A DNA stretch of 64,000 nt. Source: Paenibacillus_AP thailandensis. Its GTDB lineage: Bacteria > Bacillota > Bacilli > Paenibacillales > Paenibacillaceae. Position numbers and translations under genes: made by a program. Under the pieces are notes generated by a model, which worked only from the letters and a program-made list of their open reading frames with translations, was not told where the DNA came from and searched no databases. Of this stretch, positions 1 to 7,739 are shown piece by piece. How positions within the stretch are numbered: position 1 is the stretch's first letter; the number at the start of each line of letters is the position of its first letter. Where the stretch lies: the NCBI RefSeq assembly GCF_042685365.1, contig NZ_JBHUMY010000020.1:62001-126000 (forward strand). The letters are read 5' to 3'.

Positions 1-481
1 GGTGGAACGCTCCGATGATGTTTTTGGCAAGCGGATGATTGACGGCCACTTTGCCTCCCACGCTGCTGTCATGGGCCAATATCGTCGTCGGAATTTGCAC
101 GAACTTGACGCCGCGCATGTAGGACGCCGCCAAAAATCCAGTCAAGTCCCCCACCACGCCGCCGCCAAGCGCGACAATCGCCGATTTCCGGTCCAATCCC
201 GCTTCCAGCGCCTTGCCGACCAATTCCTCCAGAACGGCAAGCGACTTCGTGCCCTCCCCCGCTTCAACGACCACGCTCGCGGTCTGGAAGCCCTCGCTTT
301 GCAGATGATCCTCGAGAGAGCTCAAATATAGCGGAGCAACCTGCGTATCGCTCACGATGAACAGCTTGGAACTTTTGCTGATGCCATGCTTCGTAAAATA
401 AACGGCGGCGGACTGCAGCAGCCCTTCGCCGATATAGATCGGATAAGAACGTTCCCCCAAATCGACTGTAAGCTCACGCAT
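1..481 (-). CDS. aroB: 3-dehydroquinate synthase (partial, C-terminus outside window)
   Basis: Second step of the shikimate pathway: cyclises DAHP to 3-dehydroquinate in the cytoplasm using NAD and a divalent metal. The N-terminal 160 residues can be read from an ATG at 481; the rest lies beyond the left edge. The glycine-rich NAD-binding segment VALGGGVVGDLTGF and the following QIPTT and SSVGGKVAVNH motifs are intact, as expected of AroB. In Bacillus subtilis aroB also lies downstream of cheR, with aroF (chorismate synthase) between them. Here only a 60-residue unknown gene separates them, so chorismate synthase is encoded elsewhere. No frameshift is seen in the visible part. Confidence 0.95.
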   Translation of the reverse strand, partial: MRELTVDLGERSYPIYIGEGLLQSAAVYFTKHGISKSSKLFIVSDTQVAPLYLSSLEDHLQSEGFQTASVVVEAGEGTKSLAVLEELVGKALEAGLDRKSAIVALGGGVVGDLTGFLAASYMRGVKFVQIPTTILAHDSSVGGKVAVNHPLAKNIIGAFH

Positions 482-658
482 AACCCGTCTAACCTCCCCC
501 GTAGTTGTCTTGCAAGCCTTAACGCTTCCACGTTTTAATGCGCTAAATATCTTTGCTCATTATAGTACAGCGTTTCCGGTTTGACAAGAATAGGCGAAAT
601 GCCTATTACAAGCCGAATTTGTTCATTGTCCTTTCCATTCGGACGAGAAACCGTTTCG

Positions 659-702
659 GCGAGAAATATAAGGCCAAACTGTACTTATAACCGTTTTCTC
701 GC
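659..702. repeat. dispersed palindromic element, copy C
   Basis: Short intergenic inverted repeat. GCGAGAAA (659-666) pairs with TTTCTCGC (695-702), and an inner ATAAG (668-672) pairs with CTTAT (684-688). It shares the block GAAATATAAGGC exactly with the copy at 22569-22616 and looks like a version of that copy with part of the centre deleted. It lies between a terminator and the aroB start. Function unknown. Confidence 0.5.
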
Positions 703-747
703 AAGAAAACAGGCCCCGGGAACCTTCGTGAAACCGTCCCGGAGCCT
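703..747 (-). terminator. intrinsic terminator of the 60-aa gene
   Basis: On the minus strand a GC-rich stem (AGGCTCCGGGAC pairing with GTTCCCGGGGCCT, with one wobble and one bulge) is followed by GTTTTCTT. It separates the small upstream gene from aroB. Confidence 0.65.
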
Positions 748-765
748 GCTTTGAGATGCTTCTCG

Positions 766-948
766 TTAACGCATTAACGGTTGCCCGCTCCTGCGCATCC
801 CCGCATCGCTTAATTTTACTTCGACCGAAAGATTGGGATCGTTGACAAGCCTGTCAATTTGCCTGATGTCCACCCCGACAATTTGCGCACATTCCTGAAT
901 CGTAATCCATCCCCGTTTGTACGCCGCTATCACTTTGCGCTTGTCCAT
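766..948 (-). CDS. small unknown protein, HTH-like
   Basis: A 60-residue basic protein. The central segment, rich in I/V and ending ECAQIVGVDIRQIDRLV, reads like a helix-turn-helix, so DNA binding is possible but not shown. The ATG at 948 was chosen because GGAGG lies 14 nt upstream; an in-frame TTG at 981 has no Shine-Dalgarno. It sits between cheR and aroB, where other Bacillales carry aroC, and has its own terminator. Family not recognised. Confidence 0.5.
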   Translation of the reverse strand: MDKRKVIAAYKRGWITIQECAQIVGVDIRQIDRLVNDPNLSVEVKLSDAGMRRSGQPLMR

Positions 949-1040
949 TTGCGAATCCGTATCCTCCAAACTAACAAACAATCTTTGTCTCTAGTATTGG
1001 AGAAGACGGCCGGCCGTATACATCGCGCAGCAGCGCCGCC

Positions 1041-1820
1041 TTAAATCTTCCGGTAGAAAAACGTATCCGCCGTTTCAAAGCCGTATTGTGCGGGCGAAAA
1101 AATCTGCTCCGTGCTGCCGACGAACAACAGCCCTCCGGGGCGCAGCGCTTCCGAAAACTTATAATATAATTGCTGCTTCGCTTCTTCGGTAAAATAGATC
1201 AAAACGTTGCGGCAAACGATCAGATCGAAGCCGGAATCGTATTCGTCGTGAAGAAGGTTGTGCTGCTTGAATCGAACGGCGTTCTTCAGCGTGTCCGATA
1301 CGGCGTACATGCCGTTCCTTTCGGTAAAATAACGGGCCGCGTGCGCCGGAGGGACGTCTTTGAGCGACCGCTCCGCATAGATGCCTTCCTGCGCTTTCGC
1401 AAGCACGCCCGCGTCCAGATCCGTGGCGAGCAGCGCCGAACGGTTAAGCAGGCCTCCTTCGGCCAGCAGCATTGCGATCGTATAAGGTTCTTCGCCGGTC
1501 GAACAAGCCGCGCTCCATATTTTTAGCGTTCCCGCCTGCTGAAGCAGCTCCGGAAGAAAGCGGCGCTGCAGCGTCTCCCACCGGCCCGGGTTGCGCCAAA
1601 ACTCGGATACGTTAATCGTCATCCGGTCCAAAAACTCGCTCATTAACCGGTTGTCGCTCTCCAGCGCCCGCCAATAATCCGCGAACGTGGCGAATCCGTG
1701 TTTCAGCCGGAGCGTTGTCAATCGGCGCTTCATTTGCGCTTCTTTATATAAGGACAGATCAATATCGGTTTTCGTTTTAATATGATGGATAAAAGCTTGA
1801 AAATCGGTATCGGCTGACAT
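1041..1820 (-). CDS. cheR: chemotaxis methyltransferase CheR
   Basis: S-adenosylmethionine-dependent methyltransferase that methylates glutamates of chemoreceptors in the adaptation arm of chemotaxis. At 259 residues it has the usual length. The N-terminal helical domain (about 1-75) is followed by the SAM-binding motif around residues 100-110 (SAACSTGEEPY) and by the CRNVLIYF segment near 205. The ATG at 1820 is preceded by GGGAGGAA. It starts 33 nt after hepT ends, so the two are probably cotranscribed; ndk, which lies between them in B. subtilis, is absent here. Confidence 0.95.
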   Translation of the reverse strand: MSADTDFQAFIHHIKTKTDIDLSLYKEAQMKRRLTTLRLKHGFATFADYWRALESDNRLMSEFLDRMTINVSEFWRNPGRWETLQRRFLPELLQQAGTLKIWSAACSTGEEPYTIAMLLAEGGLLNRSALLATDLDAGVLAKAQEGIYAERSLKDVPPAHAARYFTERNGMYAVSDTLKNAVRFKQHNLLHDEYDSGFDLIVCRNVLIYFTEEAKQQLYYKFSEALRPGGLLFVGSTEQIFSPAQYGFETADTFFYRKI

Positions 1821-1853
1821 GCTGTTCCTCCCGCTTAAGATGCCGTTCTCGTT

Positions 1854-2828
1854 CTAGTAGTTCCGCTTGTTTACGAAATAAGCGATATCGGTCAAATGTT
1901 TTTTCGCCGGAATGGCGGGAACGCCGTCCAACGCTTCAAGCGCTTTCGCGATAAAGCGGTCCGCCAGTCGGTCCGCTTCGTCAATGCCTGCGCTCGATCG
2001 GATCAGCTCGATCGCCCGTTTCGTGTCCGCGCCGCCGTTGCTGTCCCGAATGGCTTCGATCTCCTTCAGAAGCGGCTCCCGTACGCCGTCCTGCCGCAAG
2101 GCGCAAATGACGGGCAGCGTAATGTTGCCCTGCCGGATGTCCGAACCCGGCGGCTTTCCGAGCTGCTTCTCCGTCCCGAGCAGATCAAGCAGATCGTCGC
2201 GGATTTGGAACGCCATTCCGACATTGTAGCCGTAACGGTACAGCCGGAAGGCCGTGTTGCGGTCGGCGTTTGCGGCCAATGCGCCGAGCAGGCAGCAGAT
2301 CGCGATAAGCAGCGCGGTTTTGCGGCGGATGCGGAGCAAATAATGACGGACGTTCTGCTCGGTATTGAAAAAATCGCGGATTTGCTCCATCTCGCCGATC
2401 GTCATTTGCAGCATCGCCTTGGACAAGTATTGATGAATGACGGGATTCTGCAGCTCTGCCGCAATCTTCAGCGCCTTGCCGAAAATAAAATCGCCCGTAT
2501 ACATCGCAATCCGATTGTCCCATTTGGAATTCACCGTCACTTGTCCCCTGCGCGTGCCGGCGTCGTCGATCACGTCGTCGTGAACGAGCGAAGACATATG
2601 AATCATCTCGAGCGGCACCGCGACCTTTTTCAGAACCTGCAGATCGTAATCCCCGAATTTGCCCGACAGAAGCACAAAAACCGGGCGAAGCCGCTTGCCG
2701 CCCGCCTTCACCAAGTGGAGCGAAGCTTCGTTCAACAGCTCTTGCTCGTTGGAAGCGCTTCTGATAAGCTCCTGCTCGATTTCGTTTAAATCGCCTTTCA
2801 TTTTGGAGTATAAGTCCAATATTTTCAT
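1854..2828 (-). CDS. hepT: heptaprenyl diphosphate synthase component II
   Basis: Catalytic subunit of the two-component trans-prenyltransferase that extends farnesyl diphosphate with isopentenyl diphosphate to make the C35 tail of menaquinone-7. It is 324 residues, typical for the family. The first aspartate-rich motif DDVID lies at residues 84-88 and the second, DDLLD, at 211-215; both bind magnesium-diphosphate. Its partner HepS is encoded at 5170-6024. In B. subtilis only menG lies between hepS and hepT; here ubiX and mqnA are inserted as well. A palindromic repeat lies directly upstream. Confidence 0.95.
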   Translation of the reverse strand: MKILDLYSKMKGDLNEIEQELIRSASNEQELLNEASLHLVKAGGKRLRPVFVLLSGKFGDYDLQVLKKVAVPLEMIHMSSLVHDDVIDDAGTRRGQVTVNSKWDNRIAMYTGDFIFGKALKIAAELQNPVIHQYLSKAMLQMTIGEMEQIRDFFNTEQNVRHYLLRIRRKTALLIAICCLLGALAANADRNTAFRLYRYGYNVGMAFQIRDDLLDLLGTEKQLGKPPGSDIRQGNITLPVICALRQDGVREPLLKEIEAIRDSNGGADTKRAIELIRSSAGIDEADRLADRFIAKALEALDGVPAIPAKKHLTDIAYFVNKRNY

Positions 2829-2910
2829 TCTTTCACCTGTCTATCGGAGATTGATTTCGCCCTTCGTCTCAGCAGTCCTCAGGCGGCATAGCTTACGTTT
2901 CGCGGTGAAG

Positions 2911-2950
2911 GATAAGCTATTTATAATGGGCAGACTTATAAATTCTTATC
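2911..2950. repeat. dispersed palindromic element, copy A
   Basis: Nested inverted repeat: GATAAG (2911-2916) with CTTATC (2945-2950), and TTTATAA (2920-2926) with TTATAAA (2936-2942), around a 9-nt loop. The right arm supplies the last codons and the stop of mqnA. The right half and the following A-rich stretch closely match the copy at 22569-22616. Confidence 0.6.
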
Positions 2951-3778
2951 TTTTCGAAAAAAAGCAAGTTCCGTGTCCCGCTCCAGAAGGCCAAGCTCCT
3001 TCGCATAGCGGCAATACAGCTCCAGTCCTTCCAGAAGCCGGGGATTCAAATCGTATTGAAGCCCTCCGAAATAGGACCGCCAGAACGATTCTTCCCCGCC
3101 GTGCTCCCGGCACGCCCTTGCGACGACAGGGTCCAGGTTGCTTACGTTTCCGGCCATATTGTCCAGCAAGGCGCGATGAATATAGCCGATCGCGTCCGGC
3201 CAAGCTTCCGCCGCATCCCTGCGCACCGCCACGACCGCATAGGTCATGCCGCGCCCGGTAAACCGGTGCCACAGCTCTCCGAGATCGATGCAGTGGAGAT
3301 CCTTCCTCGTCCAGAACGCATGAATGGCGGGATCGCCGATCAAAAGCGCGCCGTCCGCCTGCTCGAGCATCCGGTCGAGCGAAGGCTCCATCGATATATA
3401 TTCAGGATGAAGGCCGTAATAGCTCTCCATCAAAATTTTGAGCAAATTAACCGTCGTTGCGGACGTGGAAGTCAATGCAATCCGCTCCGGCGGGTCCGTA
3501 TCGACGGGTTTTTTCGAAAAGAAAAACAACGAATTGACGCGCCCTACCGAGCCGACCGACAATCCGGGCAATAGCAGCAGCTTGTCGCTGTTTACGGCGT
3601 AAGCGTAGGAGGACATGGCCGATACTTGCAGCTCGCCCGCGGCGAGCATCCGGTTTAATTCCGAAGGCACGCGCGCGACGCTCTCCATATAATCGCCGTC
3701 AAGGCGAAGGCCGTGAAATATCGGCCAAGCGTTCGCGTAATCAATCTGGCCGATGGAGATTTTCTGTCTGTCAGCCAT
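2936..3778 (-). CDS. mqnA: chorismate dehydratase, MqnA family
   Basis: Member of the MqnA/MqnD family (VitK2 biosynthesis fold, related to periplasmic binding proteins). MqnA dehydrates chorismate to 3-enolpyruvylbenzoate, the first step of the futalosine menaquinone pathway. The N-terminus (KISIGQIDYANAWPIF) and the SVGRVNS motif at about 77-83 fit MqnA. The ATG at 3778 is chosen because GGGGAG lies 9 nt upstream; the gene is 280 codons and overlaps the ubiX stop by 8 bp, which suggests translational coupling. Neighbours ubiX, menG, hepS and hepT all belong to quinone synthesis. No other mqn genes are in the window, so a complete futalosine route cannot be confirmed here. Confidence 0.85.
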   Translation of the reverse strand: MADRQKISIGQIDYANAWPIFHGLRLDGDYMESVARVPSELNRMLAAGELQVSAMSSYAYAVNSDKLLLLPGLSVGSVGRVNSLFFFSKKPVDTDPPERIALTSTSATTVNLLKILMESYYGLHPEYISMEPSLDRMLEQADGALLIGDPAIHAFWTRKDLHCIDLGELWHRFTGRGMTYAVVAVRRDAAEAWPDAIGYIHRALLDNMAGNVSNLDPVVARACREHGGEESFWRSYFGGLQYDLNPRLLEGLELYCRYAKELGLLERDTELAFFRKDKNL

Positions 3779-4430
3779 TCTGTTCATCTCCCCATCTTCT
3801 GTACAGTTCGTGCGGAATATCCATATTGTCAAGCACTTTGCCTACCAAAAAATCAATCATGTCGTCCATCGTCCTGGGCTTATAATAAAAAGCCGGCATC
3901 GCCGGAATCATTCGCACTCCCAGCCGGGACAGCTTCAGCATGTTCTCGAGATGAATCGCATGAAGCGGCGTCTCCCGCGGAACAAGCAGCAGCTTCCGCC
4001 CTTCCTTGATCATGACGTCGGCGGCGCGGGTCATTAAATCATCGGAAATGCCGTGGGCGATAGAGGCTAACGTCCCCATCGAACACGGCATAACCGCCAT
4101 CCCCTCCATGCGGTAGGATCCGCTTGCGATGCTCGCCCCGATGTCCGCATTCGGATGGTAAATCAGCTGTTTTGCTTCCATCGCTTCTTCGAAATGCCGC
4201 TTTAACGCGGCCTGGCGGTGTGCCGTCTCCCAATCCAGCTCTTCCTTCAATACGCGCCAGCCGGCCTCCGTAATGACCAGATGAACCGTTATCCCCGAAC
4301 GGAGCAGCTCCTGCACCAAACGTATGCCGTAGACAGAGCCGCTGGCGCCGGTGATGCCGACCGCCCAGCGCCGAACGGCCGCGGTTTCCGGACGTTCTCC
4401 GGAATGCCGCTTTGAATCCGGTTGTATCAT
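3771..4430 (-). CDS. ubiX: flavin prenyltransferase, UbiX family
   Basis: Makes prenylated FMN, the cofactor of UbiD-type decarboxylases. The flavoprotein fold shows GITGASGS at residues 25-32 (FMN phosphate binding), CSMGTLASIAHG in the middle, and the PRETPL loop that holds the prenyl phosphate. It has 219 residues with a short extra N-terminus. Its ATG overlaps the menG stop (4 bp) and its end overlaps mqnA, so menG-ubiX-mqnA form one coupled unit. Here it most likely serves a UbiD/MqnP-type decarboxylation in menaquinone synthesis, the UbiD partner being outside the window. Confidence 0.9.
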   Translation of the reverse strand: MIQPDSKRHSGERPETAAVRRWAVGITGASGSVYGIRLVQELLRSGITVHLVITEAGWRVLKEELDWETAHRQAALKRHFEEAMEAKQLIYHPNADIGASIASGSYRMEGMAVMPCSMGTLASIAHGISDDLMTRAADVMIKEGRKLLLVPRETPLHAIHLENMLKLSRLGVRMIPAMPAFYYKPRTMDDMIDFLVGKVLDNMDIPHELYRRWGDEQNG

Positions 4431-5155
4431 TCCAACGTCTCCTTCGTTCCGATGTGCAGCGCCGCGATGCCGCCGGTCAGCGGATAAGCCTGCACGTCGT
4501 GCAGCCCGGCTTCGCGGAACAATGCCGACAGTTGCTTCGAATCGGGAAACGTCTTAAGCGAATCCGGCAGCCATTTGTACTCCTCGAACCGTTTGGCCAC
4601 GAGCTTGCCGATGAGCGGAAGCAACCGTTCGAAATAAAAATAATAAATACCTTTGAACGGCTGCCATTCCGGTTTGGAAAGCTCCAGGCAGACGACCTGC
4701 CCCCCGGGCTTCACGACTCTGCGCATTTCTTTCAGCACCTGCAAATAATCGGGTACGTTGCGCAATCCAAAGCCGATCGTCACATAGTCGAAGCTGTCGT
4801 CCTCGAACGGAAGGTCCATCGCATTGCCCTGCACCAGTTCGATCTGCTTGTCCAATCCGATTTTCTTTATTTTATCCGCGCCCACATCCAGCATATTGCG
4901 GCTGAAATCGAGACCGACGACGCGTCCCGTCCCGCTTGCCTGAGCGAGCGATATCGTCCAGTCGCAGGTGCCGCAGCACAGGTCGAGCGCGCTTTCTCCA
5001 TGCCGCACGTCCATCTTGCGCATCGTGAACTTGCGCCATGCCTTATGACGGCGGAAGCTGAGCAGATCGTTCATTAAATCGTATTTCGGCGCGATGCTTT
5101 CGAACACCGCATGCACATGCCGTTTGGAATCCATGTCAAAAGCCAGTTTACCCAC
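4427..5155 (-). CDS. menG: demethylmenaquinone methyltransferase
   Basis: Final step of menaquinone synthesis: SAM-dependent C-methylation of demethylmenaquinone at the membrane. It has 242 residues with the UbiE/MenG signature: SAM-binding LDLCCGTCDW at 58-67, then GLDFSRNML and the IGFGLRNVPDY motif. The start is GTG at 5155 with CGGAGGG 5 nt upstream; an ATG slightly upstream is in another frame. Placement between hepS and hepT is conserved across Bacillales. Confidence 0.95.
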   Translation of the reverse strand: MGKLAFDMDSKRHVHAVFESIAPKYDLMNDLLSFRRHKAWRKFTMRKMDVRHGESALDLCCGTCDWTISLAQASGTGRVVGLDFSRNMLDVGADKIKKIGLDKQIELVQGNAMDLPFEDDSFDYVTIGFGLRNVPDYLQVLKEMRRVVKPGGQVVCLELSKPEWQPFKGIYYFYFERLLPLIGKLVAKRFEEYKWLPDSLKTFPDSKQLSALFREAGLHDVQAYPLTGGIAALHIGTKETLE

Positions 5156-5169
5156 CTCATCCCTCCGGT

Positions 5170-6024
5170 CTACAACGTGACCGGCAATGCCATTTTTTTA
5201 ATGTATCCGTCAAGCATTCGGGCAAGCTCGCCGCCCCAACCGTCCGTCTCGAGACGGACGGCGGCGCGCCGGATGCCTTCCGACGCCGCTTGCAGCTTGG
5301 ACGCCAATTGATTTCGGATATCGTATTTGACGATTAAGCTTTGAATAAAAGCCGGTTCGTCGGGATTCTCGGACAACCGCTTGCGCTCCTCCTCGGTTCC
5401 TTCCTGAAGAACATGCCAATACGCCCAGCTGTTCCGAAAGCGCGCCGGACTTTCGCTGCGGCGCAGCTCCTCCATTACGGCTTCGCATTGGCTGACGAGG
5501 CGGAGCAGCTCCGACCACAGCCTCGACGAAGGGGCCTCCAGCATCGTTTCGAATATCGAGAACAGCTCGCTTTTTAGCCGAACCGTCTGGCTTAAATAAT
5601 CTTCGGCCGTCATCTTCAGCTGCTTCATCCCGGAGTAGAGGCTCACCTTCAGCCGATTGACTTCGCACACGGCCGCGCTTATCCGGGATACCATCTCGAT
5701 TTGCCCGTCCTGGGCAAGCAAATAATAAAACCGGCTGCTGAAATAATCTCCCGCAAGAACTTTGAGCTGCCGCGAGCGCATCTCTCGCATCGATCTTTTA
5801 CCGAGATTCGTATCAATGAGGTCGTGAGTATCCATGCCGAGCTGCACCAACGACACGACGATCGCATACAAGTCGCTGAACCGGGACAAGGATTGATGTT
5901 TGTCCAGGAAAGCGTGAAGCAGCCTGACCCGAAAATCGGGCGCAGCCGGAAGCTCCGTATGGGATTGGATCATGTCGTACTCGACATATTTCCTAGTAAG
6001 CTCTGGAATTCGATAAGATTTCAT
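5170..6024 (-). CDS. hepS: heptaprenyl diphosphate synthase component I
   Basis: Regulatory subunit that, with HepT, forms heptaprenyl diphosphate synthase and sets the C35 product length. HepS lacks aspartate-rich catalytic motifs, as seen here. It is mostly helical and 284 residues from the ATG at 6024 (GGGGGC about 7 nt upstream). The segment QLGMDTHDLID is typical of this family. It lies 14 bp upstream of menG, consistent with one operon. Confidence 0.85.
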   Translation of the reverse strand: MKSYRIPELTRKYVEYDMIQSHTELPAAPDFRVRLLHAFLDKHQSLSRFSDLYAIVVSLVQLGMDTHDLIDTNLGKRSMREMRSRQLKVLAGDYFSSRFYYLLAQDGQIEMVSRISAAVCEVNRLKVSLYSGMKQLKMTAEDYLSQTVRLKSELFSIFETMLEAPSSRLWSELLRLVSQCEAVMEELRRSESPARFRNSWAYWHVLQEGTEEERKRLSENPDEPAFIQSLIVKYDIRNQLASKLQAASEGIRRAAVRLETDGWGGELARMLDGYIKKMALPVTL

Positions 6025-6091
6025 TAAACAGCCCCCGAACAGTAAAAGCGACACCCCGCCGCTCTATAATCTAAATTATTATAGCATAACT

Positions 6092-6628
6092 TTAAGTGAG
6101 ATTATATAAATGGGCAAAGTAATAGGGCGAAAAATTGAGCCGAAGCCTTTTTTTCCATAACGGATCCTTGATCGGGTCGGCGTTGTCGAGCTCTTCCGGG
6201 CTCCCTTGAAGCCAGCTGTCGCTTCTTCTGACGTCAATCGCGAGGAGCAGGCGGGAGCCGGCTTGTTCCCGTTCCTTGAACCGGACGATCAGCCGGTTTA
6301 CGTTGCCGGTATGTTCAAAGGAAAAGCGGATCAGCTTCCTCGCATCCTGCAGCCAAGCTCCCGAGCGCCCTTCGGCTCCGTCGATCAGCAGCTCGACGGA
6401 TAGGACCGCCTGGCTCCATTTCACGTTGGCGATCGACCCCGACAGCCGGAGGGCAACGAACGCATCGACCAAATTCGCGTTGGTGAGCCGCTGAATCGTC
6501 TCCGTCCGGAACGCCGCGACTTCAGTCTCGGCCCGCTTATGCTCCGCCGCAGCGGGCAAAAAGGATAGTAGGCCGACAGCCGCCAAAGCGGCGAATGCCG
6601 CCGGCGCGTAACGTCTCCAAAGCCGCAT
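6092..6628 (-). CDS. exported or membrane-anchored protein of unknown function
   Basis: A 178-residue protein starting at an ATG with a very strong Shine-Dalgarno (AAAGGAGG, 6 nt spacing). Residues 1-30 form a signal sequence: RR-containing basic start, a hydrophobic A/L stretch and an AAAEH cleavage-like site. The remainder is mixed alpha/beta with a terminal SPYYFAHLYN. No catalytic motif is recognised. It lies between mtrB and hepS, 67 bp before hepS, so it may share that transcript. Confidence 0.7.
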   Translation of the reverse strand: MRLWRRYAPAAFAALAAVGLLSFLPAAAEHKRAETEVAAFRTETIQRLTNANLVDAFVALRLSGSIANVKWSQAVLSVELLIDGAEGRSGAWLQDARKLIRFSFEHTGNVNRLIVRFKEREQAGSRLLLAIDVRRSDSWLQGSPEELDNADPIKDPLWKKRLRLNFSPYYFAHLYNLT

Positions 6629-6698
6629 TCGGATCCTCCTTTCGTCGGGCGGCAACAACCCATAGTGTAAGCTTCGCGCATAACCCCCATACCCCATT

Positions 6699-6765
6699 GT
6701 ACAAACAAATGGAGCAGGCTATGCCTGCTCCATCGAAACGCGCCGTCCGTTTGGCGCCTTTTTTT
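6699..6765 (-). terminator. tandem hairpins after mtrB
   Basis: Two adjacent inverted repeats follow mtrB. The first in minus-strand order is GCGCC/GGCGC (6740-6757), flanked by an A-run that would be a T-run for plus-strand transcription. The second is GGAGCAGGC/GCCTGCTCC (6711-6731), followed on the minus strand by ATTTGTTTGT. The second probably terminates mtrB transcription; the first may work in the plus direction. Confidence 0.6.
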
Positions 6766-6982
6766 ACTGATCGGTTTCTATCGTTCCGTATTTGGTCATA
6801 ACGATCGCTTTGCCGCGGATTTTAATAGCGGACGTATGATCCGTAAATTGACAGATCATCACTTCGTTTTTGTCCAACTTTTCCGTGTGGTGAAATTTCG
6901 TATCTTGCCCGCGGGTCAAGCCGATGACTTGCACGCCTTGGTCTTTCGCCTTGATCACGACATAATCGTTGGTCGACTCCAT
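6764..6982 (-). CDS. mtrB: trp RNA-binding attenuation protein (TRAP)
   Basis: TRAP forms an 11-subunit ring that binds tryptophan and wraps RNA carrying repeated GAG/UAG triplets, causing attenuation of trp genes. The 72-residue protein retains the core IGLTRGQDTKFHH, the DHTSAIKIRGKA segment and the K-x-R RNA-contact region known from B. subtilis MtrB. The ATG at 6982 has AGGAGGG 7 nt upstream. It is near hbs as in B. subtilis, but a tRNA gene lies between and mtrA/folE is absent. No trp gene or TRAP site was identified in the window. Confidence 0.95.
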   Translation of the reverse strand: MESTNDYVVIKAKDQGVQVIGLTRGQDTKFHHTEKLDKNEVMICQFTDHTSAIKIRGKAIVMTKYGTIETDQ

Positions 6983-7042
6983 CGTTTGCCCTCCTGTTAT
7001 GGTCTGCAAGTCTGCAGTGTGCATAATTGCATTATGCGTCCA

Positions 7043-7074
7043 GAAAAACTGCCCTCCCGTACTGTCGGGAGGGC
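7043..7074 (-). terminator. terminator downstream of tRNA-Pro
   Basis: Perfect 8-bp stem GCCCTCCC/GGGAGGGC with an 8-nt loop, followed on the minus strand by AGTTTTTCT. Confidence 0.85.
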
Positions 7075-7090
7075 TTGGTAATTACGAATA

Positions 7091-7168
7091 TGGTCGGAAC
7101 GACAGGAATTGAACCTGCGACCTCACCCACCCCAAGGGTGCGCTCTAGCCAAGCTGAGCTACGTCCCG
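7091..7168 (-). tRNA. tRNA-Pro (anticodon TGG)
   Basis: Cloverleaf on the minus strand: acceptor CGGGACG pairs with CGTTCCG, D-arm GCTC...GAGC, anticodon loop CTTGGGG with anticodon TGG, T-arm GCAGG-TTCAATT-CCTGT, and an encoded 3' CCA. It is a solitary tRNA between hbs and mtrB, with its own downstream terminator. Confidence 0.95.
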
Positions 7169-7241
7169 ATATAATGCGGCATCCTATGCGCAACAAAAAG
7201 TTTACCGAAAATTTACCTAGGTGTCAACATTGAAATTCCGC

Positions 7242-7276
7242 CAAACGAAAACGTCCGAACGTGATGCGTTCGGACG
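7242..7276 (-). terminator. hbs terminator
   Basis: Perfect 10-bp inverted repeat CGTCCGAACG/CGTTCGGACG with a 5-nt loop, followed by TTTTCGTTT on the minus strand. Confidence 0.9.
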
Positions 7277-7306
7277 CTGCTGCCATCTAAAGCGACTTGC
7301 TTCTCC

Positions 7307-7582
7307 TTATTGGGAAACAAGATCCTTAAGGGATTTACCCGGTTTGAAAGCCGGCATTTTGCTGGCTGCGATATCGATTTCCTCGCCCGTTTGCGGGTTG
7401 CGGCCTTTGCGCGCCTGGCGCTCGCGAACCTCAAAATTTCCGAAGCCGACCAATTGCACTTTGTCGCCGTTTTGCAGCGCTTCGGAAATGGCTTCGAATA
7501 CGGCGTCAACGGCTTTCGTTGCGTCCTTCTTCGACAGATCCGCCAATTCCGCCACTTTGCTGATCAATTCCGATTTATTCAT
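7307..7582 (-). CDS. hbs: DNA-binding protein HU
   Basis: Nucleoid-associated histone-like protein HU, a dimer that bends DNA. It has 91 residues; the beta-arm sequence GFGNFEVRERQARKGRNPQTG and the C-terminal FKPGKSLKD are diagnostic. The ATG at 7582 is preceded by GGGGAGGTG at good spacing. It has its own promoter and a strong terminator, so it is probably monocistronic and highly expressed. Confidence 0.97.
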   Translation of the reverse strand: MNKSELISKVAELADLSKKDATKAVDAVFEAISEALQNGDKVQLVGFGNFEVRERQARKGRNPQTGEEIDIAASKMPAFKPGKSLKDLVSQ

Positions 7583-7672
7583 TGTTTCACCTCCCCTGAA
7601 GGCGCCTAATGTCATCTTATCCCTCTTATTAACGGAAAACTTCAAAAATATACCTTTAGACCGAACAAACTT

Positions 7673-7701
7673 ATAGTAATACAGGAGTTCCCCAATTTCA
7701 A
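7673..7701 (-). promoter_or_regulatory. putative sigma-A promoter of hbs
   Basis: On the minus strand TTGAAA (7696-7701) is followed after 17 nt by TACTAT (7673-7678), about 90 nt upstream of the hbs start codon. Matches are 5/6 and 4/6. Confidence 0.5.
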
Positions 7702-7739
7702 GAGCCTATTGGCTTTGACGGCTTCCCGGGCAAAGGCTT

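Noticed and set aside
1..481. aroB as a broken gene
   Set aside because: The reading frame is intact to the window edge; it is simply cut by the window.
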